The notes beneath the pieces are model-generated. The model was given only the letters and a program-made list of their open reading frames with translations. It was not told the origin of the DNA and did no database searches. Made by a program: the position numbers and the translations under genes. Source: Branchiostoma floridae (taxonomy: Eukaryota; Chordata; Leptocardii; Amphioxiformes; Branchiostomatidae). Taken from it: 60,000 bases of DNA. Of the stretch, positions 1-12,000 are shown in pieces. The stretch covers positions 15,243,514-15,303,513 of the forward strand of contig NC_049981.1 in NCBI RefSeq assembly GCF_000003815.2, written 5' to 3'. Positions within the stretch are counted from its first letter, which is position 1. Each line of letters starts with the position of its first letter.

Positions 1-2696
1 AGAGAATTAGTTTGGATTGCCCAATCAAGCCCCAGAGGGTCGCTGTGCTGGGATTATAGGTAATTACCGTCAGGCCAACAGCAAGTTCTCGCACAGATAC
101 TGTGCTAGTTTGACAGGTAAGAGAGACCCAGTACCATACTAGGCTGGGTACAACAAACAAGCTGTCCAAAAATCTGAATTTCATAACATGAATATGATGG
201 AAACATACTTTCTCATTAGCTTACAATGACAGATGAGAATTAACAACATGGCGGTTGACCTTGACATAAGTGCATGGTGACGTCTTAACAATTTTGTCAG
301 GCTGCACTCTAACATATTTGCAGTTATAAGAACCCGAAATTCACATTTTGTCTATGTGCATGTATCTTCTTGCGCATAAATGTCTGTATATCATCAGTAT
401 AGCAGTATTGAAACATTCACCAAAAAAGTTTATTTTGATATTTAACGGGAGGTGCCCCAACACGGTACGCTTTTTCTTGCGCTCAAACTCATGGCGCTCC
501 ATCGCTAGTTGCCTGAGAGTGGTCAAATTTTGATGACTGAATTTTTTACACATAGATTTGAACAACATACTTGAATAAGAAATGCATTCATGTGGTTCAT
601 GAACCTTTCACGCTGCATGTTACAAGCGGCAAACACTGTGAGACAATTTCGTGTATGTAACCTTCCAATTTTGTTCTACGCTGGACAGTGTGCCTAACTC
701 GGTACGCTTTTTTTTACATTTTGCTCTCTTCAGAAGTAAGTGGTAAATTTAAGTACACAGAAAAAAATTAATATGATATTTTAGCTTTCTTTTGACAGTA
801 AAATCGCGACTGTATGTACTTCTTGTCTCACATGAGGAAGGCTGTACCTAAAACAATCCAGCTCATGTTTTTACGGGCAATGGGCTGAATGCACTGATTG
901 TGAATGCCCGACTAAAAAACCATTACGAAAAAAAGACACCGCTAACATCAACAAAACTCGGTCTGATTATATCAAAATATCATCTACATCTCTCTATCAA
1001 GTCTTATTTTCATAGACAGCACGAATCATTTGTTACAGTCAAATAAATCTTTGGAGCGTTCTCTAGTCTGCCACCTTCACGGCCACACTCCCTTGGGAGT
1101 ACAATGGTGGCAATGTTTATGTCGCTTCCTTTTGGTTGCTTTTCTACTCAACAGACATTTGAAGACCCATATTCATAGTGTTTTATGGAGCTTTATTTAT
1201 GTGTATCATGGCAGTTGTGTGACTGCTTGAAAGAGTTCGTATAGTTAGCGACACGAGCCGCCAATACGCAGAGGCAGGTGACCGCAGTGATTCAGCACTG
1301 TCAACATTACTGTTAGAATTCTGCTTTTTTTTAAAACATGAAGAAAACATGTTAAAGTATATTTGGACTGCAAATTAAAGTTGTATGCATGGACTTGGTT
1401 TATTTACCTTTGTAATCAGCATAGTCAGTGGCAACAAACACGGTGTACTTATGGATAATAAGATCAGCAAAAAATCCGTTCCGTCTTACGACGGGGACCG
1501 TCTTAGGGCGGCCCCCGTTACAAATCACATCTAGTTTAACTAGACTTACACCTGATCACCAATCATGTTAACATTCCATTATGTAAATTATGACAATTTA
1601 GCAGCAACTGTAAACCTTAGATCTTACAACACAATCTTCATATTAATAACTTCAAAACTATTGATAGAATATGACCTGTTGAAACTATTGAGAAATATAT
1701 TCATATATATCACCCAAATATTCCTGTATGAGGTTTCTTGCTTAAGTATGAATCAAAGCTACATGTAACCAAATAAGTTAATAAACAAAATGTACCTTTA
1801 GGTACATGTAACTTATGGCTACAGCATGCAGGATCTCCCAGGAATTGTAGGGTGCAATTTAATTAATAGCTGGGTTTTGCCCCTATATTCAATAAGTGTT
1901 ACTCCTATGGACACAGTCTAAATACATTTTTATTATCTTGTATGCACATAATGTTCACATGAAGCCATGGACAGGAAACTACATGTATGGAGAAGGCTGG
2001 TGATGGGAACTACGTACCAGGGTCTCTGTCCCTAGAAACATCTGTATCTGTATCTGTATCTGTACAGCTGGTATAACCACCAACACAACAGCTTTGCAAG
2101 CATGCGGTGAGGCAGCAGCTGGTTAGAACTATAATGAAGGACCTGTCTCACCTAACCTTTGCACATCTGACTGTATAAAGCCGTCTAACGAGGGTGCTTC
2201 TACAGTACTTGGTGGTGACAAAACAGGGAAATGGGACTAGGTACAGCAAAGGTAATGCAAACTAATGAACACTGAGGTAATTACATGTACTAGGATGGGA
2301 GAAGACTCTTTAATAACTAATGCGCACAACAAACATGTCCATAGAGGCCCTCTCCAGCGATTGATTTTTGTCTCTCCTTTTACTTTGAAGGTGTAAAGCT
2401 CAGTTGAAATGTGCACATGTGAACAAAAAATATCAAAGCAATCTTTCAGGGTCTTGGGGCATTCATTAGAATTTGAGCTTTTTGAACTCCTACTCCATAT
2501 TGAGGACCAAATTCCAAATGGCTTTACCTTATATTTGTGAAAATTTTCTGGTACTATTGACGAAAGTGTCAGTGATTGAAGTTATTGTTATGGAGTTTCA
2601 ATTTTTTTCTGCCAATGTGGAAGAAAGTTTTTTGAAAAGTTGTGTCCGGTCGGCTGGCAGGACAGTGCTGGAGAGAGTTCTGCTGAAGACAGAACG
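1..2696. other. non-coding; ADAM10 3' UTR and flank
   Basis: No convincing coding exon was seen on either strand. The part next to 2696 must include the ADAM10 3' UTR, because the gene's stop codon lies at 2697-2699 and the gene reads leftwards. Possible minus-strand AATAAA poly(A) signals read as TTTATT at 1192-1197 and 1399-1404, but which one is used cannot be told. A plus-strand stretch at 1-115 ends in CAG/GTAAGAG, a good splice-donor match, but all three frames before it carry stops, so it could only be an untranslated exon. Confidence 0.5.
2041..2066. repeat. TCTGTA hexamer microsatellite
   Basis: About four tandem copies of TCTGTA lie in the region downstream of ADAM10. It is a simple repeat with no sign of function. 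Confidence 0.8.
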
Positions 2697-3011
2697 TCAG
2701 CGTCGGTGGTAACGTGGGTTCTGCTGCATCTCCATGAAGTCTGGGTTGTATGGGGGCGGGTTGGTCCTCCCTCGCGGCTGCTGCTGACCCCTCCTGCCCT
2801 GACCTTGACCCTGAGGAGGCTGCTGGCCGTGATGGTCCTGAGGTGGATGCCGACCCTGACCTCGCCGATGCTTCTGGCGCCGGAGGCTCATTGGTCGTGG
2901 TGGCGGCCTTTTCGGGTTGCTGCTCGGGGTGTGGACGGCACAGAGCTTGATGAAACCGGCCATGAGGATGACCAAGCCCAGGCCAATAAGGATCATGGCC
3001 CACCAATATGT
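2697..3011 (-). CDS. ADAM10: ADAM10 exon 15: membrane helix, cytoplasmic tail, stop
   Basis: Starts in phase 0 after ATATCAG and encodes residues 698-801. The membrane segment from [10 protein letters not shown] to LMAGFIK is followed by [16 protein letters not shown], almost the same as in vertebrates. After that the tail diverges into repeats of QG, QQ, PP and RR, carries NPPPYNP (a potential WW-domain binding site), and ends in RYHRR before the TGA at 2697-2699. Confidence 0.95.
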   Translation of the reverse strand, partial: TYWWAMILIGLGLVILMAGFIKLCAVHTPSSNPKRPPPRPMSLRRQKHRRGQGRHPPQDHHGQQPPQGQGQGRRGQQQPRGRTNPPPYNPDFMEMQQNPRYHRR

Positions 3012-6000
3012 CTGATATGGGGAAACACAACATAAGTTACATTAAAATCCTTACCACACCTCTTTGGTACACAGTGTAGAGCCCATCTCTGCCATAGCTC
3101 TTCGGTCGTAAGCAAAGTTGTGCAAGAAATTTTTAAAAATTTGGGTAAGTCTGGTGTTTTTCTTGTGTTTGAAATTACAGATAAATACTGTTTCATAAAA
3201 TACATGTTCAGAAAAAGCTTCCTGAATGCAAGCACAAAGATGGATGACATAAATATGCACATCATCCTAATGTTAACATGACAAGAAACAACACCCATAC
3301 AAGTTATGATACATGTGCCAAATACAGATATTTAAACTCTGGTGTAATTTACTAGTATTTTTTTTCCAAAACAAAGCCAGGATATGCATGCTGTGGAATG
3401 ACATGTAACTTATATATCAAGACTAGTGATTTGAGCTACAATACAAACTTACCTTCACCCACTCAACAAAGGACTTGATAGTCGCAGGATTGAAGATGGC
3501 ATTTTTCAGCCTGGACAGCGGCCCATCAGCGTCCACCTCTCGGCAGATAGAAAACACATCGCAGTACCCCTGGAAGTTGTTGCATGGCGCTCCTGGTGGT
3601 GCGTTAAGGATCCCGCGCGATGTCATTCCCTTGTACAACTGAGAGGACCACGCGGAGCTGTTACTGCTCTTGCAAGTGGCTGGTGTTCCTTTGTTGACAA
3701 CACAAACATCTTGAGAACGGTCACAAAGAACGGCAGCTCTAGGCGAGACAGGAACCAGTCACCAAAGCACAACTCCACCAAGAGGAAATTCCTTGAAGAT
3801 AGTCAGCATCCAACTCAAGCAGGAGTTGAGAAGAAAGCAGGACTTGATTGTAGACATCCTTGGAAAAGCAGGAACCATCACCGCTCACCAATGACTCGAG
3901 TAACCCACACGCATAAGAGAAAAGACACCACCAAAGAAACAACTGGGGACAAGGCAGCAACACTGCAGGAAGATTAACCTTTAACCCATTGAAGTACCGG
4001 TAGTTGCTTTGCTGTATGCACTGGTTATGACAACATGGAGAGGGTTAAACTCCAGCCAGCCTGAAGAACATCCAGTCCCAGATAAAGCTGAGGCGACGTC
4101 TTATACATGAGGGCTTTTTTAAAAGCAAAAGGACAATCAAGGCTGTACACGTAACTACCCTTGGATTAAACCAGATTATTTTTTTCCCATTGACCCATTC
4201 AACATTAAAAATCTATAGTGGCCAGTCCAGTTAACAGTAAGTATTATCTTCAAGGCTATTGAGCGGTTACTACTAACAGGTTTGACTATAGGTTAATTCC
4301 CTACAGTTGTACATCAAGTCAATCATGCAGTTGCCATTAACAAGAAATAAGAGGCAGTTAATGTTTACGTATGTTCTGCAAAGTAGCAGAAGTTCAGATG
4401 TAGACATAAACAGACTTCCTAACTAATTAATTATCTGGCTTAAAAAACAAACTACCCATGCATCCTTACCTGCCTCATGGTAGCATGGATGACACAGTTC
4501 CTGTCAGTTGTTCTCTGCATCATTCAGACTAACAAATTAACCTGCCATGGCAGAAGACACAGCTAACAAACTAACTAACTAACTGAGCCCCCTTACCTGG
4601 CTCCTGGCAGCACAGATGGCACAGCTCCTGTCGGTTGTTCTCTTGGTTGTTGAGACTACAGGTACATTCTTCAAGGCCAAACCCCTCGCAGATGGAACCT
4701 TGGCAAATCTGACAAAAGAATAATTCATTATGAATACTACGTTAAGTACTTGATACCAATAGAGGGTTGTTTGCAGTTTGCAAGTTTTGTCTGTCCAACT
4801 CGTTATTTTAATAGAGGGCAAGAGACCAGACAATTGGGGGGCCTGGAAATTTGGAAAATTCACCTGAAATGCTATTTGATGCATTTTCAGAAGCAAACTA
4901 ATTTGCTTATGATGTCTTTTTAAGCTTATGAAGCCACAATCTTAATCAATTCCATCAATCCATGCCATGAAATTCAGCCTGTCTCAACCAACAGGGTTGT
5001 CTTTTTTTTCTGTCTCAACAAGCAGGTTCTTGTCCCGGGACAGAGGAACGAAGCCATATCAAAAATTACAATGATTGTTAGGATGATTGTATCTCAAACT
5101 GTGTTCACTTCACACTTACTCCATTCCAACACACTTGGCGTCCATTGTTGCACTCTGTTTTGTTAGCCTTGGCTGTTGGGGTTGGACATTGAGGGTTTGA
5201 CCCAGTGAGAAAAGGTCAAGGATTATACAAAAACATTACAATTGTATAGTGCAAGTCTTTGGAAAGACAGTTATGATGTTTTACCTAGTATGGAATATCC
5301 TGATACAGTGTGTTACTATGGGAACTATCTAATTTAAACATCAGTCACACAAATATTGTGATTATCATCATTGAAGAGTTAAAAAAAAGAAGAAAACTAT
5401 ACTACAAATTCATTTGCGAGTATGCATTTTGAATGAACTGCCTTACAAAAACTGTAAATCAAAATACCTGCATTTATGATACATGTACAATGTAAGCATA
5501 AAAAGGCTAGCTGTGTTGCATACATATATATCAATGATACACACTTTAAAGTATTACTTCTTAATATTGCTACAAATGCATTTTCTGTAGATATTGTGGA
5601 AGTTGCAGAAAAAGGATATTCGCATTGAGCTGAAGCACTGCACTCTGATTCCTTGGAACATTCCACAGTTGAAGGTTTAGGGGTGCACTGGGAGGTGCAG
5701 CATGGGCCTTGGCTAGGGCTGAAAGAAGGCAATGCAAAAGTCATTGTATATCATAATGTTAACATTCACACGGTCTAGCCTAACTTCTGTTCAGTTTGTT
5801 TCTTACTCAATCACTTACCAGCCCTGACAGCTTTGTCTTGCCACTTGCTACATAATGTAATACAACACACGGTGTCTGCTACTCTACCAGTAACCATGGT
5901 GACAGTCATTATTGACCTTCTTGGTTGAAAGCAGAAGAAATGGAACAAAAACAATGTTTCCCTTCCATAAACTAGTAAAACTTTCTACATGCACATTTGC

Positions 6001-9000
6001 TTCAAACCTACTTTCCTGTACTTCTATCAGGCACTAATGCTTCATTTGTTGTAGATGAGAATAAATGTCTTGACACTTTGACGAGGCTTGATCAATGCAA
6101 GACATCCCATGTATACCGGGTAATAAGAGAAATTCAATGTTAACCTTAATTAGCCAATAAGTCAATGCAAACTTAGACGCATGCTCCTGAAAAAGTATAG
6201 AAAATGGGAGAAAATGTACCTGTTTCAAAACTCTACAAATATGAGCACATCTACTGGAATTTCACAATACAAGCTAGGTTTGCTTTGAACTTGTTTTACT
6301 CTTGCAAAATACTTGCATTAATGTCATCCATAGAATAATATGTTTTTGTATCCTGTAATTCAGAAATAATATGAAAGAAGATACAAACCTGCAAGCCTTT
6401 CCAGGCTGTAGTGTACATGGGTTGGGATTCCCTGCAGGCACACAGCAGTTGTCCTCCCCAGTTCTCTGACAATGGTCAGAATACCCACAGTCACACTGCT
6501 CACCCTCCTCAACTATTCCATTGCCACAGATAGCAGCGTTCGTTTCTGTGGGAAAATACTGTACATCGTGAAATGTTCACCGGATTTAATTTTTTGCTGT
6601 GACCTCTCGACGACAAATTCATTACATTGTGGCCACAGGTCACAGGTACAAAATTTAATGTATCTACAGAATCTGCATCTACTGTAAATGGCTACCTGAC
6701 TTCAGTTGGTAAAGTAAAAGGCTGTGGAAGGAGAGGGTTGAGCTCTGCCTTCTAATACCATGCCTAGACACAGTGGATAACAACCCACTGCCCATGAGCT
6801 GACATTTTGGTGACCATCTTTCACCTTTCTCAGGGCAATGATGCCTTAATGTTTGGGACCTTATTTGTGACACTGCAGCAACATTGCAGCATAGGCATAG
6901 CCGCATTGAGAATTAGAACCATTGTCCTGAGGGAAGTCACTGAAATGTTGGCTTATGTCGATACTGTGCTTATGATTGAAGAACTTTGTAAAGAACTTTC
7001 TGATCAAATTAGTCAGTGAACTAGCTGGTTACATTAACAACAAACCTGTGAAACAGCTGGTACTGGGAGGGGGGTTGCCCACAATCTTGGCGTCCAGAAC
7101 ACTGTGGATGCTGCCCTTGCTACAGGAAGAGAACTTGTTGTTGTTGGCCTTGTCTCCGGAGGTCGCACGGGCGTACATGATGTAGTTCCCACTCTCTCCA
7201 CCAGGGGCGCAGTTATTCAAATCGGTGTCATGCTGAGAAATAAACAAAACCTTCTTCAAACCTGTGTCATAATTAAAGCAAACATCGGCCAAATTTTCAG
7301 ATCAGTTTAATTTTGACAAATTTTAAAATTGCCCGAGCATCAGCCATATTTTTTGCAGAAAATCTGTCCCATACTTTGGTGACAATACACATTTGGCGCT
7401 TACTGACAAGACTAAGACAAATGAAAAAAAAACTGGAATTTCTGTAGTAGTACCAAGGATAGCCACCAGGGGGCAAAAACCTGACCTTGACCTTTATCTC
7501 TCCAACATGCCTGCCAACATACTAAAAACTTACAGGGTAAAATTCCACTCACCGGGGACCCAAAGTTGTGGCCAACTTCGTGCGCAAAAGTGATGTGGGA
7601 GACTTTGGGTGGCACGTGGCTGCCGTAGTTGTGGATGGTCACGATCCCTGTGTTCAGAGACTTGTACTTCCCATCAGAGTACTTCTTGTACTTCTCGCAA
7701 ATTCCACCAGAGCTTCCTGTTTTGGGAAAATGAGAATATTCAAACTTGGGCTAGGATTCTTCTTTTGGCTCTCCTTGTTTGATAATTTTAGAAATTGCAG
7801 ATGGAATAACTTGGAGAATTAGTGAAGGATTGTACTCACAAGAGCTTTCACTTGATTAGTGCAATGCTATCACCACTTTTGCTACAGTGTTGCTCTTTTC
7901 TTACATCAGCCAGTCAGATAGTGTGCACTCAAACCTGCTTTAGTCACCTCCTAGCCCTTAACAAATTAGCTTGTTTTTCACTATCCTATCTATAGTGGCC
8001 ACCTGTCTATTGCGACCATTTTTTTTTTAAATCCCTTGAATATACAGTTCTTTTAAACTTAGACACAAATACAGTCTTTGAAGAACTAACCCAAAACCTA
8101 CATAGTGTAATCTACTCATCTGTCTTGACTTGGCTTTGCTGATGAAATTTAAGAAGTTTGTCCACTTAATACATAACCTAATACATCAAAACATGTTTAC
8201 CTGATGCAGACCCCACCCAGGCCAGCCCGAGCACACCATCGTCAAAGTCTCGGTCTGTAAACACGTACGCCAGGCAATAGTCGTCGTGGTTGGCTTCCGA
8301 GTTGATCTCCAGGAACCGCTCTACACCAATGTTGTCCGGAGCGAAGGGGTTGTTACATGAGGGTCCTCCAGGGTCTGAACACCCCGACGTTTCATTCACC
8401 TGAAAAGAAAAAGATTGTACTGTAAAGAACGTAGTAAAATCATAGTTGCAGAAATTGAAATGTATCAGGATTCATCCAGTTTCAGCTCACTGAAAATTCT
8501 AGATCTTTAGACTCCTTTCACCATGGAACATTTCCAATGGCATGCAAGTTGTGTGAGCAACAACAGCCTATAGGCAGCAAACTCTGATTGGTTCCTGACA
8601 CAAGAAAAAGTAGAACACACCAGCAAAAACAACATGTTCTCCCTATCACAGTTATCACTAACCTTGACCCTGCGCACAGTGAAGGTGACCCCAGTGATGC
8701 CCCCGCTGGTGGAGTCAGCGAAGATGACGTCCTTGTAGATGAGGTTGATTGCCTTGATGTGAGAGGAAATCTGGCCAATGACGGCATCCCGGGTTTGAAA
8801 GTACTGGTAGAACTTGTGGTCTGCCTGGATGTACATCTCACATGAACCCTTCTCCAGTACTTCTGGTGAACCGACGGCCCTCTTCTTTCTAGACTGTTGC
8901 ACGGGTTCTTTCTCCACATCCTAAGAAAGCATTATATGCATTTAATGCATTCTTTCATGTATTTAGTGAACTTCTATTTATTCATTCATGTATACTACTA

Positions 9001-12000
9001 TTTTTTTTTACCATGGCATGCATACATACATTGCCACAAAGGATGTCTTCAAGGGATCTACCTAAAGTTTGGTTCCACCTCTGTTGTTGTTTTGTACAGT
9101 AAACCATTGGACATTTGGAAACAAATCATGTACCTTTTCTGGTGCAGAATTCTCCTCTTCTACAGCAGAGTTCTGTACAGCCTCCATCCAGTCTTGCAGT
9201 CGCTGGTTCATCCCGCACCCACCATACGGACCATACCTACATGTATAAGACATATTATACAGTCTAAGACTTTTATGTCATACCTGGGCTGAGATAACAT
9301 TCTTTACGGGTGTTTTGGACCGGATGATAACTTGTATCACAAAGGCTTCCATAAAATCAATTGAACACACTCCGTATGTGCTAAGTACGCTACGGTCGAA
9401 AATGTGAATAACGGATTTGGATGTTGGAATTGATGTTGTTACAATCTTTTTTGGACATACAGAATACAACACGGTGTTTTCCGCATCACCCTTAGTCCCA
9501 GCCCTCTCGTGTGTCAGATCACCCTCTGAACTTTGTCTGTAAGGCGATCCTACATTTGCACCCACAGTCAGGCTGGTACCTTGGGTGATACAGAATACAC
9601 TGTGCTGTATTCAACACCAATTGTAATTTCTGTTCTTTCATATGGCTTCCAGTTCCAACATCAAAAGCTGAGTCTCCACTGTGAACAGCCACCTTTGCAT
9701 TAAGGGTTGCGATCATTTTGGCATAAACTGAGAATTTACACAACAAACACACGTAGAAGGAGAAAATAGAATGTTTTCTTCAGAAGGAAACATTAAAAAA
9801 GTAACCACCTGTGAGGATAATTGATATCCTGGTCCATGTACATGACGGAATGAAAACGTTGGGGTCCGTCAAAGTATCGCTCGGCTGGCTCCATGTAGTA
9901 CTTGCCATGGTGCGCGTACACAAAGCCTTCAAACCTGCCATCTATGATACTGCCATGGGCAACAGTGTCTGGGTAGCCTAGTACAGGGAAGAAAAAATTG
10001 GTTAAGGAACAGGTAGCACATGGAAATCTACCTAAAGGTGGCCAGGTAGTTGGTGGCCGGGTTGTTGACTTAGAATGTACATGTAAAGGTCCTCGGTTTG
10101 AATCCCTATGGTAGTCACCAATGTTGTGCCTTTGGGCACCTATTATTTCACTCCACTGAAAATGAGTACCAACCTTAGCTTTGGCCTGATACACAATAGA
10201 ATACATGTACCAGTATATACTAATAGAGACATTGTCTCACTTTGTATAACTTTTATCCCCCACCCAGATGAAAATAAAAATTGGTTGGGGAGGTCAAAAG
10301 AAAGGGGTGAGATGAAACCAAAGTACACAACTACCTCCTTACCACTTTATCTTAGAAGTGGCCTTACAATGAGCAACAGCGTACTCACCATACAGCCCGC
10401 CGCTGTAAATGTGGGATGTGTCGTAGTCTTCCTCCCCGTTCTCTGTCTGCAGTTTGAAGTCTGGTGAGAAGACTGAGGTGTCTCTCTTCAGCCGCAGGTT
10501 GAAGTGTCTGTGAAGAAAACACAACAGATTTTCTCACCTTGGTACTAAAAACCTTGAATTCATCTTTACTGACTAGGGGTAGCCTTTCAATACATTTCTA
10601 TGTGCTGTCATCATGCCTAACTCCTGCACTGTATACCTACTTATTGCTATGAAATGTTTCATCAACATTTCAAATGTGACACCAAACTACCCAAACAAAC
10701 TATTAGCAGTTACAAACATGTATTAGTAAATCACTATCAATGTTTCCTGATAGTTGGTTTAGTTATTCATATGTCATATGAAGACAGTCTCTTAGAATTA
10801 TTGTTGTTTGCCATACATACATTTATGTCATACCTGTGACGTGAAAACGTTTGATACGGGTGTTCCGGACCGGGCCATAACTTCCGTATCAGACCGGTTT
10901 GAAAGGCGTATCACACGGGCTACATTTGAATAAACCGAACTGTTTCGAGCGGGCTGAGTGCGGCGCCATCGAATGTTCAAATACCTGATTCAGAGGTTGG
11001 AACATTACTGTTGCAACACTTTTTGTTCGAGGGCACCAAATTTTTCCAACTTCTGGCGCATTTCGCATCAAAACGGGTTTTCTTAGGTGGGTATGACATA
11101 AATAAAATACAACAAGTTGTATTCCGCATCACCCTCGGTCCCAGCCCTCTCGCGGGTCGGATCACCCTCCAGTCTTCGGGCGTCGGGCGATCCGACCCGC
11201 GGTCGGGCTGATACCTCGGGTGATATGGAATACACTGTGTGGTATTCTATATGTACATGATTGTACATTAATTAATGTAATACATGTACCTATACACTTG
11301 TGCAACAAACATATAGTCCATACAAACATAAATACAATGTACATACAGACATCCATACATACATATGTTGATGGTCACCACATATTATTATGTTTTGGCT
11401 TAATTGATGAATGTCTTTTTCACAATTTTAGATTAGGCCTGAAGTCAGTTATTAGAGACAGGTATAGGCCCAATAGGCCTATGCTACAGAAGAAATGCAG
11501 AATGAATCCAATATAGAATAATACTTTTTATGGTTGGTGAGGGGCAGCCTTAAGTGTAACAACCTCACAACATAGGTATGTTGTATCTACTGTAAATTTT
11601 GCAATGGGGGTGGTGGTTATTTCAAACCACAAACTTCAAACACTGTAACAGTTAGACCTTCGATTACCTCGAATAAAATGAAGGCAAAAAGTAAAAGACT
11701 TTACAGTATGCTGTTCAGGTGTAACATTCCTATAGAGGGTTGTTTCTTTCATACACAATTGGTCACTCACATGTAGAAAATGTAATAACACCCTAATTAG
11801 TACACCAGAGGCCTTGCAAGCACTCTAGAAAATTAAACTGCCTTTGTTTGCACAGTAGGCTGTATCGCTGGCCTTTGTCATAGCAACAGCCATACAATGA
11901 CGTCAACTAACTTATCTAATATCATTAGCCATTAAAATGTTGACGTTGTAACCAAGTTTGCTGATGAAAACATTGGACTGATATTAACATTGCGATATGG

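Noticed and set aside
1-115. Plus-strand exon ending in CAG/GTAAGAG
   Set aside because: Stops in all three frames and no partner exon; a non-coding exon is possible but unsupported.
2569-3035. Several overlapping ORFs on both strands, up to 154 codons
   Set aside because: Shadows of the GC-rich, repetitive ADAM10 tail exon.
5397-5619. Continuation of the ORF beyond ADAM10 exon 11
   Set aside because: All similarity ends at TGC; the rest is AT-rich intron starting with the U12 donor.
8507-8919. Two long overlapping minus-strand ORFs (136 and 133 codons)
   Set aside because: The first contains ADAM10 exon 6 plus intron read-through; the second is the same DNA in a wrong frame.
10095-10105. 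Possible tRNA gene (B-box)
   Set aside because: No cloverleaf can be closed; the shared 3' tail with two other copies shows a SINE.
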